64,000 nt of DNA, from assembly GCA_008330645.1 (NCBI GenBank), contig VLTN01000017.1:434001-498000 (forward strand), given 5' to 3'. Source of the stretch: Cafeteria roenbergensis. Taxonomy: Eukaryota > Sar > Bigyra > Bicosoecida > Cafeteriaceae. The notes under the pieces were generated by a model. That model was not told the origin of the DNA, ran no database searches, and worked only from the letters and a program-made list of their open reading frames with translations. Positions 21,331 to 31,915 of this stretch are shown piece by piece (the first letter of the stretch is position 1; each line of letters opens with the position of its first letter). A program made the position numbers and the translations under genes.

Positions 21331-22240
21331 ATGGCGGCAACGGGTGGGGCCGCGAGGGAGCTGCCCAAGGACCTCAAGTCCTGGTCGGTCATTTACCCCT
21401 GCTACGTCGACTCGAGCAAGAAATGCGCCGAGGGGCGCAAGATATCCAAGGCCAAGTGCGAAGGGTGTGAGACCTGCTGGCAAGGCGCTCCCCTGCGGCG
21501 GTGCAGCCGGGCGGCGCGCAGGCTCCGGCGCAAGGCGCGCCAGCGCCGCGAGGCTCCGGGGCTGGAACGTGGCAGCGCTCTCCCCGCCGCGGCGCCGCGG
21601 CCTCCCCCTTGGGCCCTTCGCGCGCGCTGGCTGCGACGCCGTTGCATCGATGCGCGGCTCGACTGGCTGTCCCGTCGCCCTGCGCTGCAGCTGCCGCTGC
21701 AAACGCTCCTCGAGCGCCCTCGCTTCTCTGTTCGCCCTGGCGATTGCCCCGCGCGTCCTGCCCTGCGCAGGCGACGCACCGCACCCCCTTGACCTGGCCG
21801 AGGCAGCCCTCCTGGCTGGGTACCCTCGGGAGGGAGGCATCGTGATCGAGCCGCGGAAGCGCCACCCCCGCGACTTCTTCTCCGAGGGCCGCATCCGCAT
21901 CCGCCTCAAGGACGAGGAGGGCAAGCCCGTAGTGGAGGGCATCACCACCAAGCAGCAGCTTCTCGAGGCCCTTGCCAAGCACATCCCGTCCACGCCCGGC
22001 CGTGAGAGCCGCAAGCAGGCGATGAAGGTGCAGGACGAGAACACCAAGGCGCAGGTGTTTGCTATGATTTCCGGACGCCCAGCGGGCCCCCCCGCCGGCG
22101 CACAGCGGCCCGCTACGGGAGCCGGCGGCCCCGGTCCCGGCGCCGCGGCGCAAGCTGCAGCCCCCGCCAAGCCCGCCGCCTCCAAGAGCAAGCCCAAGAA
22201 GGGCAAGGTCGTCAAGAAGAAGCCCAAGAAGGGCAAGTAG
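21331..22240 (+). CDS. SRP19: Signal recognition particle 19 kDa subunit
   Basis: Two exons (21331-21466 and 21771-22240) join T to GC (Cys) and give 201 residues. SRP19 binds the tips of SRP RNA helices 6 and 8 and primes SRP54 binding for co-translational ER targeting. Diagnostic parts are WSVIYPCYVDSSKKCAEGRK before the intron and VIEPRKRHPRDFFSEGRIR after it. The C-terminus, after about residue 125, is Pro/Ala/Gly-rich and ends in a Lys-rich tail (KPKKGKVVKKKPKKGK), longer than in animals (144 residues) but of the same character. The intron is 304 nt, starts GTGAGA and ends GCGCAG. Confidence 0.95.
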
Positions 22241-22887
22241 AGCCCGGGGGGCATGGGGGGCGCGCCGGGCTGAGCGGAGGCCGCATCGCCCGCCCGCTGC
22301 GGACGCTCTGCCGCGCAGTGCTTGGCTCTGAGGCCGCACCCGACCCTCGCCGCGTGTGGACGCCGGCTCGAGCGGTGGGGTTGCGCGCGCCAGAGCGGGC
22401 GAGTGCGTGTGAGCGTACATGCGTGTGAGTGTGTGTGTGTGTGTGTGTGCGTGCGTGTGCGCGGGTTGGGGAACGACGCCCCTGGCCGCAGCCGACTCGG
22501 TGCTGCCATCGGCGGGCATTGTCCACAGCCTCGATACCCCGGCTGGCCTTGCCTCCCCGTGCCCGTCACGCGCCTGCTCCGCCCCAGGCGCGGCGCCCTG
22601 GGGCACAGGGCCGGGCCCGGCAGCGACGTGCCAGGACCTGCCATCGCGGCAGCTCGGCACTGGTGCTTTGCGCGAGCGGCCGGCTGACGGTGTTGCAGTC
22701 AGGGCACACTGCTGCACACCCGTGCCGCCTGCGCCATCTTCCCCCCGCGCCGTAAACAACGAAAACAACGACTGCAATTACGAACACGAAAGGCTGGGAA
22801 TCGCCGCCCCAAGACACACATGGAACCCGGACAGCGCGCGAACAGACTCTGACTCTGCAAGACTGCGCTGCCGCAGCTGGCGAGCGT
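22241..22887. other. Convergent 3' gap with GT-rich tract
   Basis: This 647-bp gap lies between the 3' ends of SRP19 (+) and the coiled-coil gene (-). It contains a GT dinucleotide run at 22429-22449 that continues as GTGC units. No gene or RNA structure was recognised. Confidence 0.6.
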
Positions 22888-25153
22888 TCACGCCCGCACC
22901 GCTGCCGAGGCAGCAGCCGGCTCGAACCGGACCACCGGCCGGTCGGCCCTTCCTCCGGCGCCGGCCGCCCCGGCCAGCCCCATCCCGTGCCCTCCGGCCG
23001 CACCGCCGCCGGCCGCGGGCGTGCTGGCCTCCCCCACGTAGAGCCTCGTCGCTCTCGTCCGCCTTGCCTCCTCCCGCAGCCATGCAGCCCCGCCCGGCCC
23101 CGCTGCCGCTCGCCCTCGCATTGGCTTGGCGGCGAAGACGGCGCCTCCCACGCCCTCACAGTGCTCTGCCGGCTCAACCCACGCGACCACGGCTCGGCCC
23201 CGCAGCGACCGCCCGCCGCGGGAGACCGCGGCCGCGCGCACGGACTGCTCGCTCCCAACAGCCCTGCCAGCGCCCGGCCGCGTGAAGGCCTGCACTGCCG
23301 CCACTGTTCGCCCCCGCGCCGCCGGGCCGGCGCTCGCCCCCGGGCGCCCGCGGCCTGCGGAGGAGCCCCTGCAGCGCCCCGCGGCCCTGCCCGTAGCGGG
23401 GCACGGCTGCGGGTGGGGTGCGGGGGGCGACTTCCCGCGGGCAGCGGGCGCGTGTCCGTCCGCCTCCGCGCCGCCAGCGCTGCCGGCGGCCCCCCCCGCC
23501 GCCTGCCTGGCCGCTGCGGGGGCGATGGCCCGCATGCCATCCACCAGCGCCTGCAGCTCTGCCACCCTTCCCTCAAGCCAGACCACGTGCTGCTCCAGTG
23601 TGCGCACGCGGCCGCAGTCCACGCTGCCCTCGTACAGAGCCCTGGTCTCTGCAAGCGAGCGCCTGCACGATGCGGCAGTGGCTTCAGCAGCGTCCTTTGC
23701 CGCGGCCGCGGCCGCCTCGGCGGCCGCCTGTTGCCCCCTCGCCGCCTCCTCCTGCGCAGCGCTGCTCGCGGCTCTCCGCTCCGCAGCCCGCACCGCCGCC
23801 GCCGCCTCGTCCCGGGCGTCCACAAGCCGCCGCTCGGCCGCCGCCACTGCCGCCTCGGCCTCCTCCCTGGCGCGTGAAACCGCCTCCTGGGCATCTCGCT
23901 CGAGCGCTGCCCTCGCCTCGGCCACGCCCTCCGCAACAGCCTCCCTCACGGCCTCGGCCGCCCCGGCGCGCACTCGCGCTGCGTCGGCCCTGGCATCCTC
24001 CGCTGCCGCCCTCGCGGCCTCCAGGTCTGCCGCGACCTCCCTACGCACTCGCCTGGCCTCCATGCGGGTGCGCTCCTCTGCGGCGCCGGCATGTTCTTGC
24101 AGGCCCCGCCGCAGCGCGGCCACCTCCCGCACTGCGCACAGACCCACGCGTGGGGGCATCAGGCAAGGAGACGACAGCAAAGCAGTGCAGTTGCACCCGC
24201 GCCCGCGCCCGTGCACCCGCGCCCGTGCCCGCCGCAGTCGCCGGACCGCGCCTGCTACGCTGCGCTCGCCGCCGCAAACGCCACTGCGCTTGCTCACGGT
24301 GCGTCGCCCGGGCTGCGTCCAGCTCGCCTTGCAGCGCCGCTCGCTCGGCTGCGAGCGAGGCCAAGCGGCGCGCCACCGTCGCGGGCGCGCTGGTCTCAGG
24401 CGTGATGCCAGCGGCGCGCAGCTCCGAAGACGGGTTTTCAAACACGCTGGTCCACTCCTTGGTCACGCGCTGCGGTTTCCAGGGGAGCACGGGAAGCGGC
24501 GGGCGAGGTCGGCAGCTTGCCTCGGGCCGCTGCCTGGGCAGCCCGGACGGACCGGCGCCGCGTCTGCCACAGGGCAGCACGGCGACGAGGGGGCAGGACC
24601 ACCGACTGCAAGACGAACCTCGAGGTGCCGGACCCTGTCGTCGCGGTCGTCGTCGCGCTGGACAAGCGACTGCGAAAGGTCCTGAATGTCGCGGCTGAGG
24701 TCGAACAGCAGCCTCGCCCCGATCGAGCCCTTGTCGTACTTTCCCGCGCACTTTGACTCGTAGTGCTGGCAGCACCGCACAATCTGCGACCGCGAAGGGG
24801 GGCTCGGGCGAGTCCCCAGGTGAAGGGCGCGCTCCAACGGCGGCACCGCAACGCAGCTCAAACCGGACTGCCCCTCACGTCCACGAGCTTGGCTTCGGGC
24901 AGCCGCCGGACGGACACGCCGCTGCTGATGGGGAACGGTGCCACTCTGCGGTGCACGAGCCACGGCCAAGGCTCAGGGTCGGGCGACAGTGGGTTGCGTG
25001 CGCAAAACGCGCTGCTCTCGGGCAACCGCGACAGCCACCGACCCGGCCTCACCTGGGCACCGGCCGGAACGAGGGCTCGGATACGGGCTCTTTTGCCCGC
25101 CCGTACCCGTTCCACCTGGGGCGGTCGCCCTGCGCGGCGCGTACAGCCGCCAT
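22888..25153 (-). CDS. Coiled-coil protein of unknown function, five exons
   Basis: Five exons (25153-25053, 25011-24879, 24783-24619, 24469-24298, 24131-22888) join in phase to give 604 residues. I do not recognise the family. The N-terminal 80 residues are Pro/Trp-rich (PWPWLVHRRVAPFPISSG). A conserved-looking block follows, YESKCAGKYDKGSIGARLLF, then IQDLSQSLVQRDDDRDDRVRHLE. Residues about 200-400 are a long Ala/Glu/Arg heptad-like coiled coil ending in a leucine-zipper-like VRTLEQHVVWLEGRVAELQALV. The last 200 residues are disordered. Three donors are GTGAG; one is GTTCGT. The length and layout resemble many ciliary or cytoskeletal coiled-coil proteins, but that is only an analogy. A TCGGCAGAG sequence lies 38 bp upstream of the ATG. 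Confidence 0.7.
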
Positions 25154-25319
25154 TGACTCAGGCGGAGTGCAGCTGCTGGTCAGCAACCCGCTCGGCAGAG
25201 TTCAAGCCGCGCGCGTGAATGAAGCCTTGTGAGTTCGTCAGCGTTGAAGCTCGATTGGTTGTTTCGTCCCCGCTCTCCGCAGATGTCGAGCAACTGCTGT
25301 TGGGGGGCGCTGCTTAACG

Positions 25320-27851
25320 TCACGCACGCTCTTGCTTGTCCTCCTGCCACGTGCCTTGCGGCTCCGTCGCGACCCGCCGGTGGCCTTCGTTGAAGAACTC
25401 GACCATTGCCGCAGTCGTTGGATCGCCCTCCTGCCCCACGAGCGCCACCAGCGTGATGTGGTTGCGGTGCTCCACGCGGCCCCACACGGCGTTTGTGCCC
25501 GGCTGCGCGTGCAGCCGAAGGCCCCGCTGCGACGTTCGCGCGCGTTTTCCCGGCCCCTCCTGCCCTCCAGCAGCGCTGGCTTGCGCCTTCTTCGGAGGGG
25601 AGGGGCCGCCCTCCCACGCGTCCTCGCCGTCCTGCCCGGGCACCAGCCACTCCCACTCGATGAGCGGAGGCGGCAGTGCCGCCTCGTCCTTGAACTCGGC
25701 CACCTTCCGGCCCCGCCTGGCCCTGGCCACGCGGCCCCACAGCAGCTCTGTCTCTCGCTCCAGGCCTCGTACAACGCTGCTCGCAACGCGCTCCGGCGCG
25801 CCGCTCCAGCTCTGCCAGGACCCCATGAGCGACTCCAGCTGCGCTGCTGCAGCCTCCCGCACAGCCCCCGATGTCTCCGCGAGCCCCGCCGCCGCCTGCT
25901 CCGCCCAAGCCTCCCCCTCGGCACGGAGCTCAGCGACCCGCGCCCCTCCGCCGCGCGACGCCCCAGACGGCCGCCTTCCCGCCCCCTCGGCGCCCTCACG
26001 GCCCATGCGGCGCCCTGCCGCGTCAGCGGGCGGCGCCTGCCTTGCCCCGCCGGCCTCACCGCCGCCTGCCCCGCCGCCTGCCCCGCTCGCCCCCGGGCCG
26101 CCCCGCGCTCGCAGCAGGGGCTCAACCCTCGACCGGATCCACTCCGGCGCGCGGCTCAGCTGCTCGTCCCCCCCCAGCCGGGCCCACACGCCCCGCAGCG
26201 TGTTGTCGCCCCGCCCTTGTGCGCCCGCGCGCCGGCCACCGCTCGCCCCGCCGCCGGCCTGTTGCCCCCCCGCTGCGCTGGCGCCGCCACGCAGTGCTCC
26301 GCCCTCTGGGGCGCTGGCGCCGGCCACGCGCGCTGCCTGCGCTCTCGCCTCCGCCTCCTCCTCGCCCGCCCCGGGCTCCGCACGCGGGGCGTCGCCCGCC
26401 ATGGACCACCAGGCCTCTGCATAGTCGTGCTCGTCTTCTGTGTCGGCGTCGTCGGCGCCGTCGTCGTCGATGGCGGCCTGCGCAGCCGCCGACGTGGCGC
26501 CGGCAGCAGCCGCCTCCTCGCCCGCTGTCTGCGCGGCTGCCCTGAGGTCAGCGAGCCGCTCGGCGCCCGCGAGCGCGGGGTCGCCCCGCAGCTGCCTTCG
26601 CGCCAGCCTCATCGAGCGGATGAGCGACACTGCGTCGCCGTCGAGGTGGAAGTCGTCCTTGGCGTTGAGCACCATCACCGGCACATCAAGCAGCGGGCAC
26701 CTCACAGCCGCGGCAGCCAGCACGTCGGAGCTGCCAGCAGCGCCGGGGGCGCCGGGGGCGCTTGCTCGGCCCTCCGGGGCAGTGTTCCCTCCCCGCTTGC
26801 CGCCGGCTGACGAGGCAGCGTCCTCGGCAGCTGCCTCGCGCGGTGACAAGGCTGCGCCCCCGCCCCCCTCGCGGCGAAAGAGGTCAGCCCGCTTGCCCAC
26901 GGCGCGCAGGACCTTGCTTGGGCTCGCGCGCGCCCACCCCACCCCGTCGCCCCGCTCGCCGAAGATTGCTTTGGCGATCTGGAGCCCCCCCACGGGCAGC
27001 CTCGCGAGACGCGGAACGTCGTACACACCGGCCATCAGCACCACACCGCGCAGCACGCGGCGGGCCTCCTCGGCAGACATGCCCTGGCGCTCCAGCGCGC
27101 TGCAGTCGCTCAGCAGAGACGACACGAGGTGAGCCCCGGCAGAGTGACCCACGAGAAACAGCCGCTGACCGTCCCCGCCGAACCGACCCGCCGACCGCCA
27201 GGCCCACGCCACGGCCGCAGCGAGGTCGTCCACCTGCTCCTCCCACGAGGGGGCCTGCGGTCTGAGCCGGTAGTTGCACACCGCGCCCACGTAGCCGGCG
27301 CGCGCGCACGCGATGCCGATGTTGCTGTACACAGTGCCCTTCCACTGCTTGTCTCCGCGCCGCCAGGAGCCGCCGTGCCAGAACAGCACGACGGGGGTCT
27401 TGGGCCGCGGGAACTCGGCGCCGGGGCCCTTGCCCGGGATGAAAACGTCCTGCGGACAGGCACGCCCGGCTCGGTCGTGGCGGCCGCGCTGGCTGCTGGG
27501 CGGGGCTGCACGCACAGGCCAGCGAGCGCCGCCTGGCAGCGAGCTGGACTCACCAGGGTGTGCTTGACGTCGGAGCTGTCCTTGCGGTACGGCACGTCCT
27601 CCCAGGCGTACAGGCCTGCGGGCGGCGAGCGGCAATTGGCAAGCGTTGCTGGGCAGCGTGTGTTCCACCTGGCTCCAGATGGATCCGCGACGAGGACACC
27701 CACGCGGCCGGCCCCGTCGCACACGGCGGGGCACTCTCTCACCGTTCCTTGAAAGCTTGGCCACGGCCGGAAGCCATTCAAGGCGGAACACGGACGCCAT
27801 CGTGCGCGCGTGCGGCTCAATGGTGCGGAACATCGCGCTCGACCCGGGCAT
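25320..27851 (-). CDS. Alpha/beta hydrolase (esterase/lipase type) with large insertion
   Basis: Three exons (27851-27743, 27615-27554, 27449-25320) give 766 residues. The fold is a serine esterase of the BD-FAE/Hsl-like class. The oxyanion-hole HGG is in VVLFWHGGSWRRGDKQW, the nucleophile in VGHSAGAH (Ser160), the likely acid in LNAKDDFHLDGD and the His in EHRNHITLV near the C-terminus. Between the acid and the His lies an insertion of about 350 residues rich in Ala, Gly, Glu and Arg, which roughly doubles the usual size. Substrate unknown; the isoprenylcysteine methylesterase group is one possibility. The ATG at 27851 or 27833 could start translation. Divergent with DOLPP1 (274 bp). Confidence 0.82.
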   Translation of the reverse strand: MPGSSAMFRTIEPHARTMASVFRLEWLPAVAKLSRNGERVPRRVRRGRPRGCPRRGSIWSQVEHTLPSNACQLPLAARRPVRLGGRAVPQGQLRRQAHPGESSSLPGGARWPVRAAPPSSQRGRHDRAGRACPQDVFIPGKGPGAEFPRPKTPVVLFWHGGSWRRGDKQWKGTVYSNIGIACARAGYVGAVCNYRLRPQAPSWEEQVDDLAAAVAWAWRSAGRFGGDGQRLFLVGHSAGAHLVSSLLSDCSALERQGMSAEEARRVLRGVVLMAGVYDVPRLARLPVGGLQIAKAIFGERGDGVGWARASPSKVLRAVGKRADLFRREGGGGAALSPREAAAEDAASSAGGKRGGNTAPEGRASAPGAPGAAGSSDVLAAAAVRCPLLDVPVMVLNAKDDFHLDGDAVSLIRSMRLARRQLRGDPALAGAERLADLRAAAQTAGEEAAAAGATSAAAQAAIDDDGADDADTEDEHDYAEAWWSMAGDAPRAEPGAGEEEAEARAQAARVAGASAPEGGALRGGASAAGGQQAGGGASGGRRAGAQGRGDNTLRGVWARLGGDEQLSRAPEWIRSRVEPLLRARGGPGASGAGGGAGGGEAGGARQAPPADAAGRRMGREGAEGAGRRPSGASRGGGARVAELRAEGEAWAEQAAAGLAETSGAVREAAAAQLESLMGSWQSWSGAPERVASSVVRGLERETELLWGRVARARRGRKVAEFKDEAALPPPLIEWEWLVPGQDGEDAWEGGPSPPKKAQASAAGGQEGPGKRARTSQRGLRLHAQPGTNAVWGRVEHRNHITLVALVGQEGDPTTAAMVEFFNEGHRRVATEPQGTWQEDKQERA

Positions 27852-27975
27852 TCTGTTCGCTTCTCAGGCAAGGAAACACGGAGCAAACTCCAGAAATCCC
27901 CGGCAGCGGGCCTATCCTGCCGCTCTTCGGCCACAGCACGAACCTGGCGCGGCCGCGGGTGCCCGGTGGCGGCGG

Positions 27976-28007
27976 CACGTGGACACTGGCACAGCGTAGC
28001 TCTGCCG
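27976..28007. promoter_or_regulatory. CACGTG plus partial CGGCAGAGC element upstream of DOLPP1
   Basis: CACGTG at 27976-27981 is followed by GCTCTGCCG at 27999-28007, a nine-base match to the recurrent element in reverse orientation. It lies 118 bp before the DOLPP1 ATG and within the shared divergent gap. Confidence 0.3.
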
Positions 28008-28125
28008 CGCTGGCCCGCCAGCCGGACGGCCGCGCCGCCGCCGCCACCCCGGCCTCGGCGACCGCTGCGACAGTGACGGGCCCCCTTTCGTACGTGACTG
28101 GTTGCAGACGCGCGATTGCTGGGAA

Positions 28126-29063
28126 ATGTTGTTCGGCCTGCCCGCGACCGAGCTTGTGGAGGATGACCTCGAGCCTTTCAAGTTCACCCACGTGGTGTAC
28201 CAAAAGGGCGACTTGCTGGGCAAGCTCATGGCACTGCTGAGCTTGGCTCCCATGTGAGAAGCGGGCGCGCGCCAGCTGAGAGAGCCGGCTGTCGGCCTCT
28301 GGGGAGACCATTTTAATCCAGGCATGACTCCTCACTGCTTTGCCACCCCGCAGCTTCATCATGGTCTCGTACGCAACCCTCGTTGCGTCTAGGCGTGACT
28401 TGCGCACCATCTCGTTGGTTGTTGGGCAGGTGAGCCAGCGCGGCGAAGCGCCTGCAGCTGCGCGCCCGGCCGCCGGCGCCGGAGCGCCTCGAGCCACGCC
28501 TCTTTGCCAATGGCGCCCCGCCTGCCCCGCAGCTCCTCAACGAGCTGCTCAACACTGCGCTGAAGCACTGGATCAAGCAGCCCCGGCCTGTTGCGCTGGT
28601 GCGGTTTCACCTCGGCTCGTATGGAATGCCTTCGGACCACGCTCAGTTCATGTTCTTCGCCGCCGCCTATGTGCTGCTCTTCGCCTCGCTTCGGTGGGGC
28701 CAGCCGCTGTACGCTCGCGCGGGGTGGTGCCTGGCTGCAGTGTGCTTCGCCGCAGCAGTGGCGCTCTCGCGAGTGTATCTGATGTACCACACTCCGGAGC
28801 AAATCCTTGTGGGCGCGCTCGTGGGGTCCGTTGCGGGGGTGGCCTGGTTCGCGGTCACGGAGGCCTTGTTGCAGCCAAGCTTCCGTGCGGTGGCCGAAAC
28901 GCCCCTGGCTCGGTGGCTGTTGGTGCGCGACTGCTCGGACTGCCGCGACGTTCTAACGGCCGAGTTTGAGGCCACGAGAGGGCCATCTGACAGGAGCTTG
29001 GGGGGTCGGGTCCCTGCGCGTGGGCACCTGGGGTCTGTGGCGAATGCGCGCAAGAGTGCGTAA
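28126..29063 (+). CDS. DOLPP1: Dolichyl-diphosphatase (PAP2 superfamily)
   Basis: Three exons (28126-28253, 28354-28429, 28533-29063) give 244 residues, close to the human 238. DOLPP1 removes the terminal phosphate from dolichyl diphosphate on the luminal ER side, recycling the carrier for N-glycosylation. The three PAP2 motifs are KHWIKQPRP, YGMPSDHAQF and SRVYLMYHTPEQ. The family's lead-in is also there: FKFTHVVYQKGDLLGKLMALLSL. Four or more membrane segments are apparent between residues 30 and 200. Introns are 100 and 103 nt with GTGAG donors. The stop is TAA, the only one among complete genes here. Confidence 0.94.
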
Positions 29064-29267
29064 TGAGATGCACCAGCCAATGCTCAGAAGTCGCCACGCA
29101 ACGCCCCCCCACTGCTAGAGCTCGTGACGACGGAAGGCCGCCCTCACATGTTGCCACACGCGCTCGCGGCAGCGCTGGAGTTGGCATGCCGCGCAAACCA
29201 TGCGTTGGTGTTCCGTGTGACCTGCACCAGTCGACGCCTCCAGGATTCATTTCCAAAGAGCCATGAG

Positions 29268-29308
<41 letters not shown>

Positions 29309-29683
29309 CCGCCAGACAGGCATTTCTCCCGAGGAGCGGATCCTTGATTTGTTGGAACTTTTTGCTACGAGGAACCCGACCTTGCTTTGCACGCGGCCGG
29401 TGGTATGATATCGGCGGCTTCGACGCCAAATCACGAGCAGCTCAGCGGAGTCAAGCTTCAAATTGTCGCCACCAACAGACTGCATCGCTCCACAACGGCA
29501 CGCCCCGCCACAGGGACGGGGCTGTCTTTGGGACACCATTCCTGCCTGAACGCCAGCGGCCTTCGGTGGCTTGAGCAAAGGGCAGTCCGCGGCAACAGCT
29601 GCAAGTATTGGACGCCAGCCAAACATTTTGAGACCTCCGGTGCTTCCCCCCCCCTCACAACCACAGGTGCACCGGTGGCCTGG
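29064..29683. other. Gap between DOLPP1 and ARV1 with (TG)18
   Basis: This 620-bp stretch has no convincing gene. It carries a perfect TG run of 36 nt at 29272-29307, able to adopt Z-DNA. It lacks a copy of the CCGGCAGAGC element. The ARV1 leader and promoter must lie here; an upstream non-coding exon cannot be excluded. Confidence 0.6.
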
Positions 29684-31804
29684 ATGCGGGTGCCCATCCA
29701 CGAAGCGATCGCGCGAGTTGGCGGCCCGACCGCGGGGACGCCCGTCTGTGTCGAGTGCGGCAGCCCGGTTCAGGCGCTTTACTTGCGATTCAGCCAAGGC
29801 AACATCAGGCTGACGCGATGCGTGAGGCCGCCGCGCGAGTGCATGCCCCGTGGGTTGCGCCCGGTGCAGTGCACGCGAGCACGTGGCGTTCTGGCGGGGC
29901 CGCACCTCAGATTCGCGCAGCCTGGGCCGCGGTCAGGTCAGTCGCTGTGCTTTGTTCGGTCCGCTCCCGTCCCACCGCAGCCAACGTGCGGCGAGACTGC
30001 CGACCCCTACCTAGAGATGGACGCAGTTTTGGTCCTGGTTGACCTGATCCTCTTGCGGCGGCCGGTGTATCGCCACTTGCTCGTGAACCTGCTGCCGAGG
30101 CGGCCGGACTCGTTTGCAGTGAGCCGCCTCCGCCCAGTTCGCCGACCGCGCGCCTGCGATTCAGGCCCCACGGCCGCCCACTGCCGCAGCGATCATGCCG
30201 CTTTGTTTCTTCGACTTCCCCGCCCACGCTCGCCCCCCCCCCCCGCGCGCGGTCGCCACCTCGGCGCAACTTCGCAGCTGCTGAGTCGCATCCTGCTTGC
30301 CGTCATCGCGTCGCTCGCCCTGGCCAAGCTCTACCTCGTGGCCACCACTTCATCAGCTCTGCCGCTCGAGTCAACGGCAGGCTTGATCCCGTTCCGCGCA
30401 CGCCGTCTGTTGCTCTCTGCCGTGCGGGGCCAGCGTTCGCCTCTGGAGGACGCTGTCACGTTCGCGCTGACGGCCACGCTCGAGAACACGGTGTTTGCTG
30501 TGGGCACGGCTGTGACGCTGCTGCTGCTAGGAGCGGCCGCTGCTCCGGCGCAGGGGACGGCGGCAGTTGCCGTGGGGTCTTGCGCCATCCCGCCAGTCTG
30601 GATCGCCGTGTCCATGGCAGAGGCTGCCGACCCCGCGGCGGGAGCGGATGGGGCCGGGGGCAGCGGGGCCGCTGGGACGCGGCCAGCGAGGGGAGAGGCG
30701 CCGCTCGTCGCGCGGGGGGGCTGGACGCAGCCGCGGCCCAGCGAGGTGGCGTACGGCGCCTTCAAGGCCTTGACGTGGTTCTGCGTGTCAGCTGCCGCGT
30801 GCCTGTGGGGAGCGGACGGGTCGCTGTGTCCGGGCGACCCGGAGGAGGACGGCGGCGATGACTTGCTGGTGACCTTGCCCGAGCGCCCTGGTAGGGCTCC
30901 TCGACGGCCGGGCGCGGCAGGCGGCGGGTCGGCGGCTCGACCAGCCGCGCGGGAGGCGAGACCGAGCGCCGGGGGAGGGCACCATGGGGGCGCGGCAAGC
31001 TCGGAGCGATCCGTTGCCGTCAGCTGGACGCTTGTGCGGCAGGTGCGCGCTCGGAGAGCCTGGCAGCAGTGGGGAGTGCTTGCCTGCTGTTGGCGATGGG
31101 TGCCAGACCTGGCCTCAAGCAGGCCGTCTGGCGCAGACGAGGCGCTCTTTGCAGAGGTCCGCAGCATTGTGGCGCGAAGCGCAGGCGCGGCGGCATCGCT
31201 CGTTCCTGCCGACGTGGCCGCCGGCTGGAGCGGCGCCTCGCCCGTCTGCGGGGTGGCCAAGTCGCCGGCCGCAGCGGATGCCGCCGCCCCAGCGCTCAGC
31301 CCCCCGCGCCAGAGCACGCAGGCCCGCGACTCAGGGCTTCCCTCAGCCCGAGCATCAGGACCGGACGCCAGCGGCCGAAGCAGCGCCATGCAAGGCCACG
31401 CGGCTGGCCCCGCGCGCTCACGCATCGATGGTGCCCATGTAGCTCAGCACCACGGCTGTGCTGCCGCCTCGGCTGCAGCCGTTGGCCCCGGAGCAGGGGC
31501 CAAGCTGTTGGAAGCGCAGCCGATGGCCTGGCTCATGCTTGGCCTGGCCGTTGCTGTGGCGCTCACAGCTTCGTCGTGGCCGCGCCTGTACTCAGTGGCG
31601 GGCCTTGTTTGGGACATCACGGCGCTGGAGCTGGCTGTGGTGACTGCGTTCACCAGGGCATCCAACGCAGCAGCCATCGGGGCGCTCACAAACCGCAGCT
31701 GGATTGAGGCCAGCCTGGCCGTCGGAGGCGGGTTCGCGTGCGAAGCACTGACGTCCACGATTTTGTGGGCGGTTGGGCTGAGCGATGCAATCACCCACCT
31801 GTAG
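29684..31804 (+). CDS. ARV1: ARV1 family lipid-homeostasis membrane protein
   Basis: Three exons, all phase 0 (29684-29821, 29981-30118, 30278-31804), give 600 residues. ARV1 is an ER membrane protein needed for sterol trafficking and early GPI assembly. The zinc-ribbon is complete: Cys22 and Cys25 in VCVECGSPVQ, and Cys46 and Cys49 formed by LTRC joined to PTC across intron 1. The family signature continues with SQGNIRL, DPYLEMDAVLVLVDLILL and RPVYRHLLVN. Membrane segments follow near LLSRILLAVIASLALAKLY and at the C-terminus. The protein is about twice the animal or yeast length because of a roughly 300-residue Ala/Gly/Arg-rich insertion between membrane segments. Intron 2 holds a C-rich tract near 30233-30244. 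The small gene at 31916 follows 111 bp downstream. Confidence 0.9.
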   Translation: MRVPIHEAIARVGGPTAGTPVCVECGSPVQALYLRFSQGNIRLTRCVRPPRECMPRGLRPVQCTRARGVLAGPHLRFAQPGPRSGQSLCFVRSAPVPPQPTCGETADPYLEMDAVLVLVDLILLRRPVYRHLLVNLLPRRPDSFAVSRLRPVRRPRACDSGPTAAHCRSDHAALFLRLPRPRSPPPPARGRHLGATSQLLSRILLAVIASLALAKLYLVATTSSALPLESTAGLIPFRARRLLLSAVRGQRSPLEDAVTFALTATLENTVFAVGTAVTLLLLGAAAAPAQGTAAVAVGSCAIPPVWIAVSMAEAADPAAGADGAGGSGAAGTRPARGEAPLVARGGWTQPRPSEVAYGAFKALTWFCVSAAACLWGADGSLCPGDPEEDGGDDLLVTLPERPGRAPRRPGAAGGGSAARPAAREARPSAGGGHHGGAASSERSVAVSWTLVRQVRARRAWQQWGVLACCWRWVPDLASSRPSGADEALFAEVRSIVARSAGAAASLVPADVAAGWSGASPVCGVAKSPAAADAAAPALSPPRQSTQARDSGLPSARASGPDASGRSSAMQGHAAGPARSRIDGAHVAQHHGCAAASAAAVGPGAGAKLLEAQPMAWLMLGLAVAVALTASSWPRLYSVAGLVWDITALELAVVTAFTRASNAAAIGALTNRSWIEASLAVGGGFACEALTSTILWAVGLSDAITHL

Positions 31805-31823
31805 GGCGATGTGTTGTGTGGCG

Positions 31824-31839
31824 GCCGGCAGAGCACGTG
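31824..31839 (+). promoter_or_regulatory. CCGGCAGAGC element overlapping CACGTG
   Basis: GCCGGCAGAGCACGTG joins the recurrent element (31824-31834) to a CACGTG (31834-31839), 76 bp before the ATG at 31916. This is within the 111-bp gap after ARV1. Confidence 0.42.
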
Positions 31840-31915
31840 CGAAACGGCAGAAGCGCACGGCACTCACAGCCTGCACGTCGCGCCACCGTGCTTCCACCCC
31901 GGTCATTGGCTCGGC

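Noticed and set aside
29272-29307. TG run considered as a telomere-like or regulatory repeat
   Set aside because: Plain dinucleotide microsatellite; no telomeric unit and no flanking structure.
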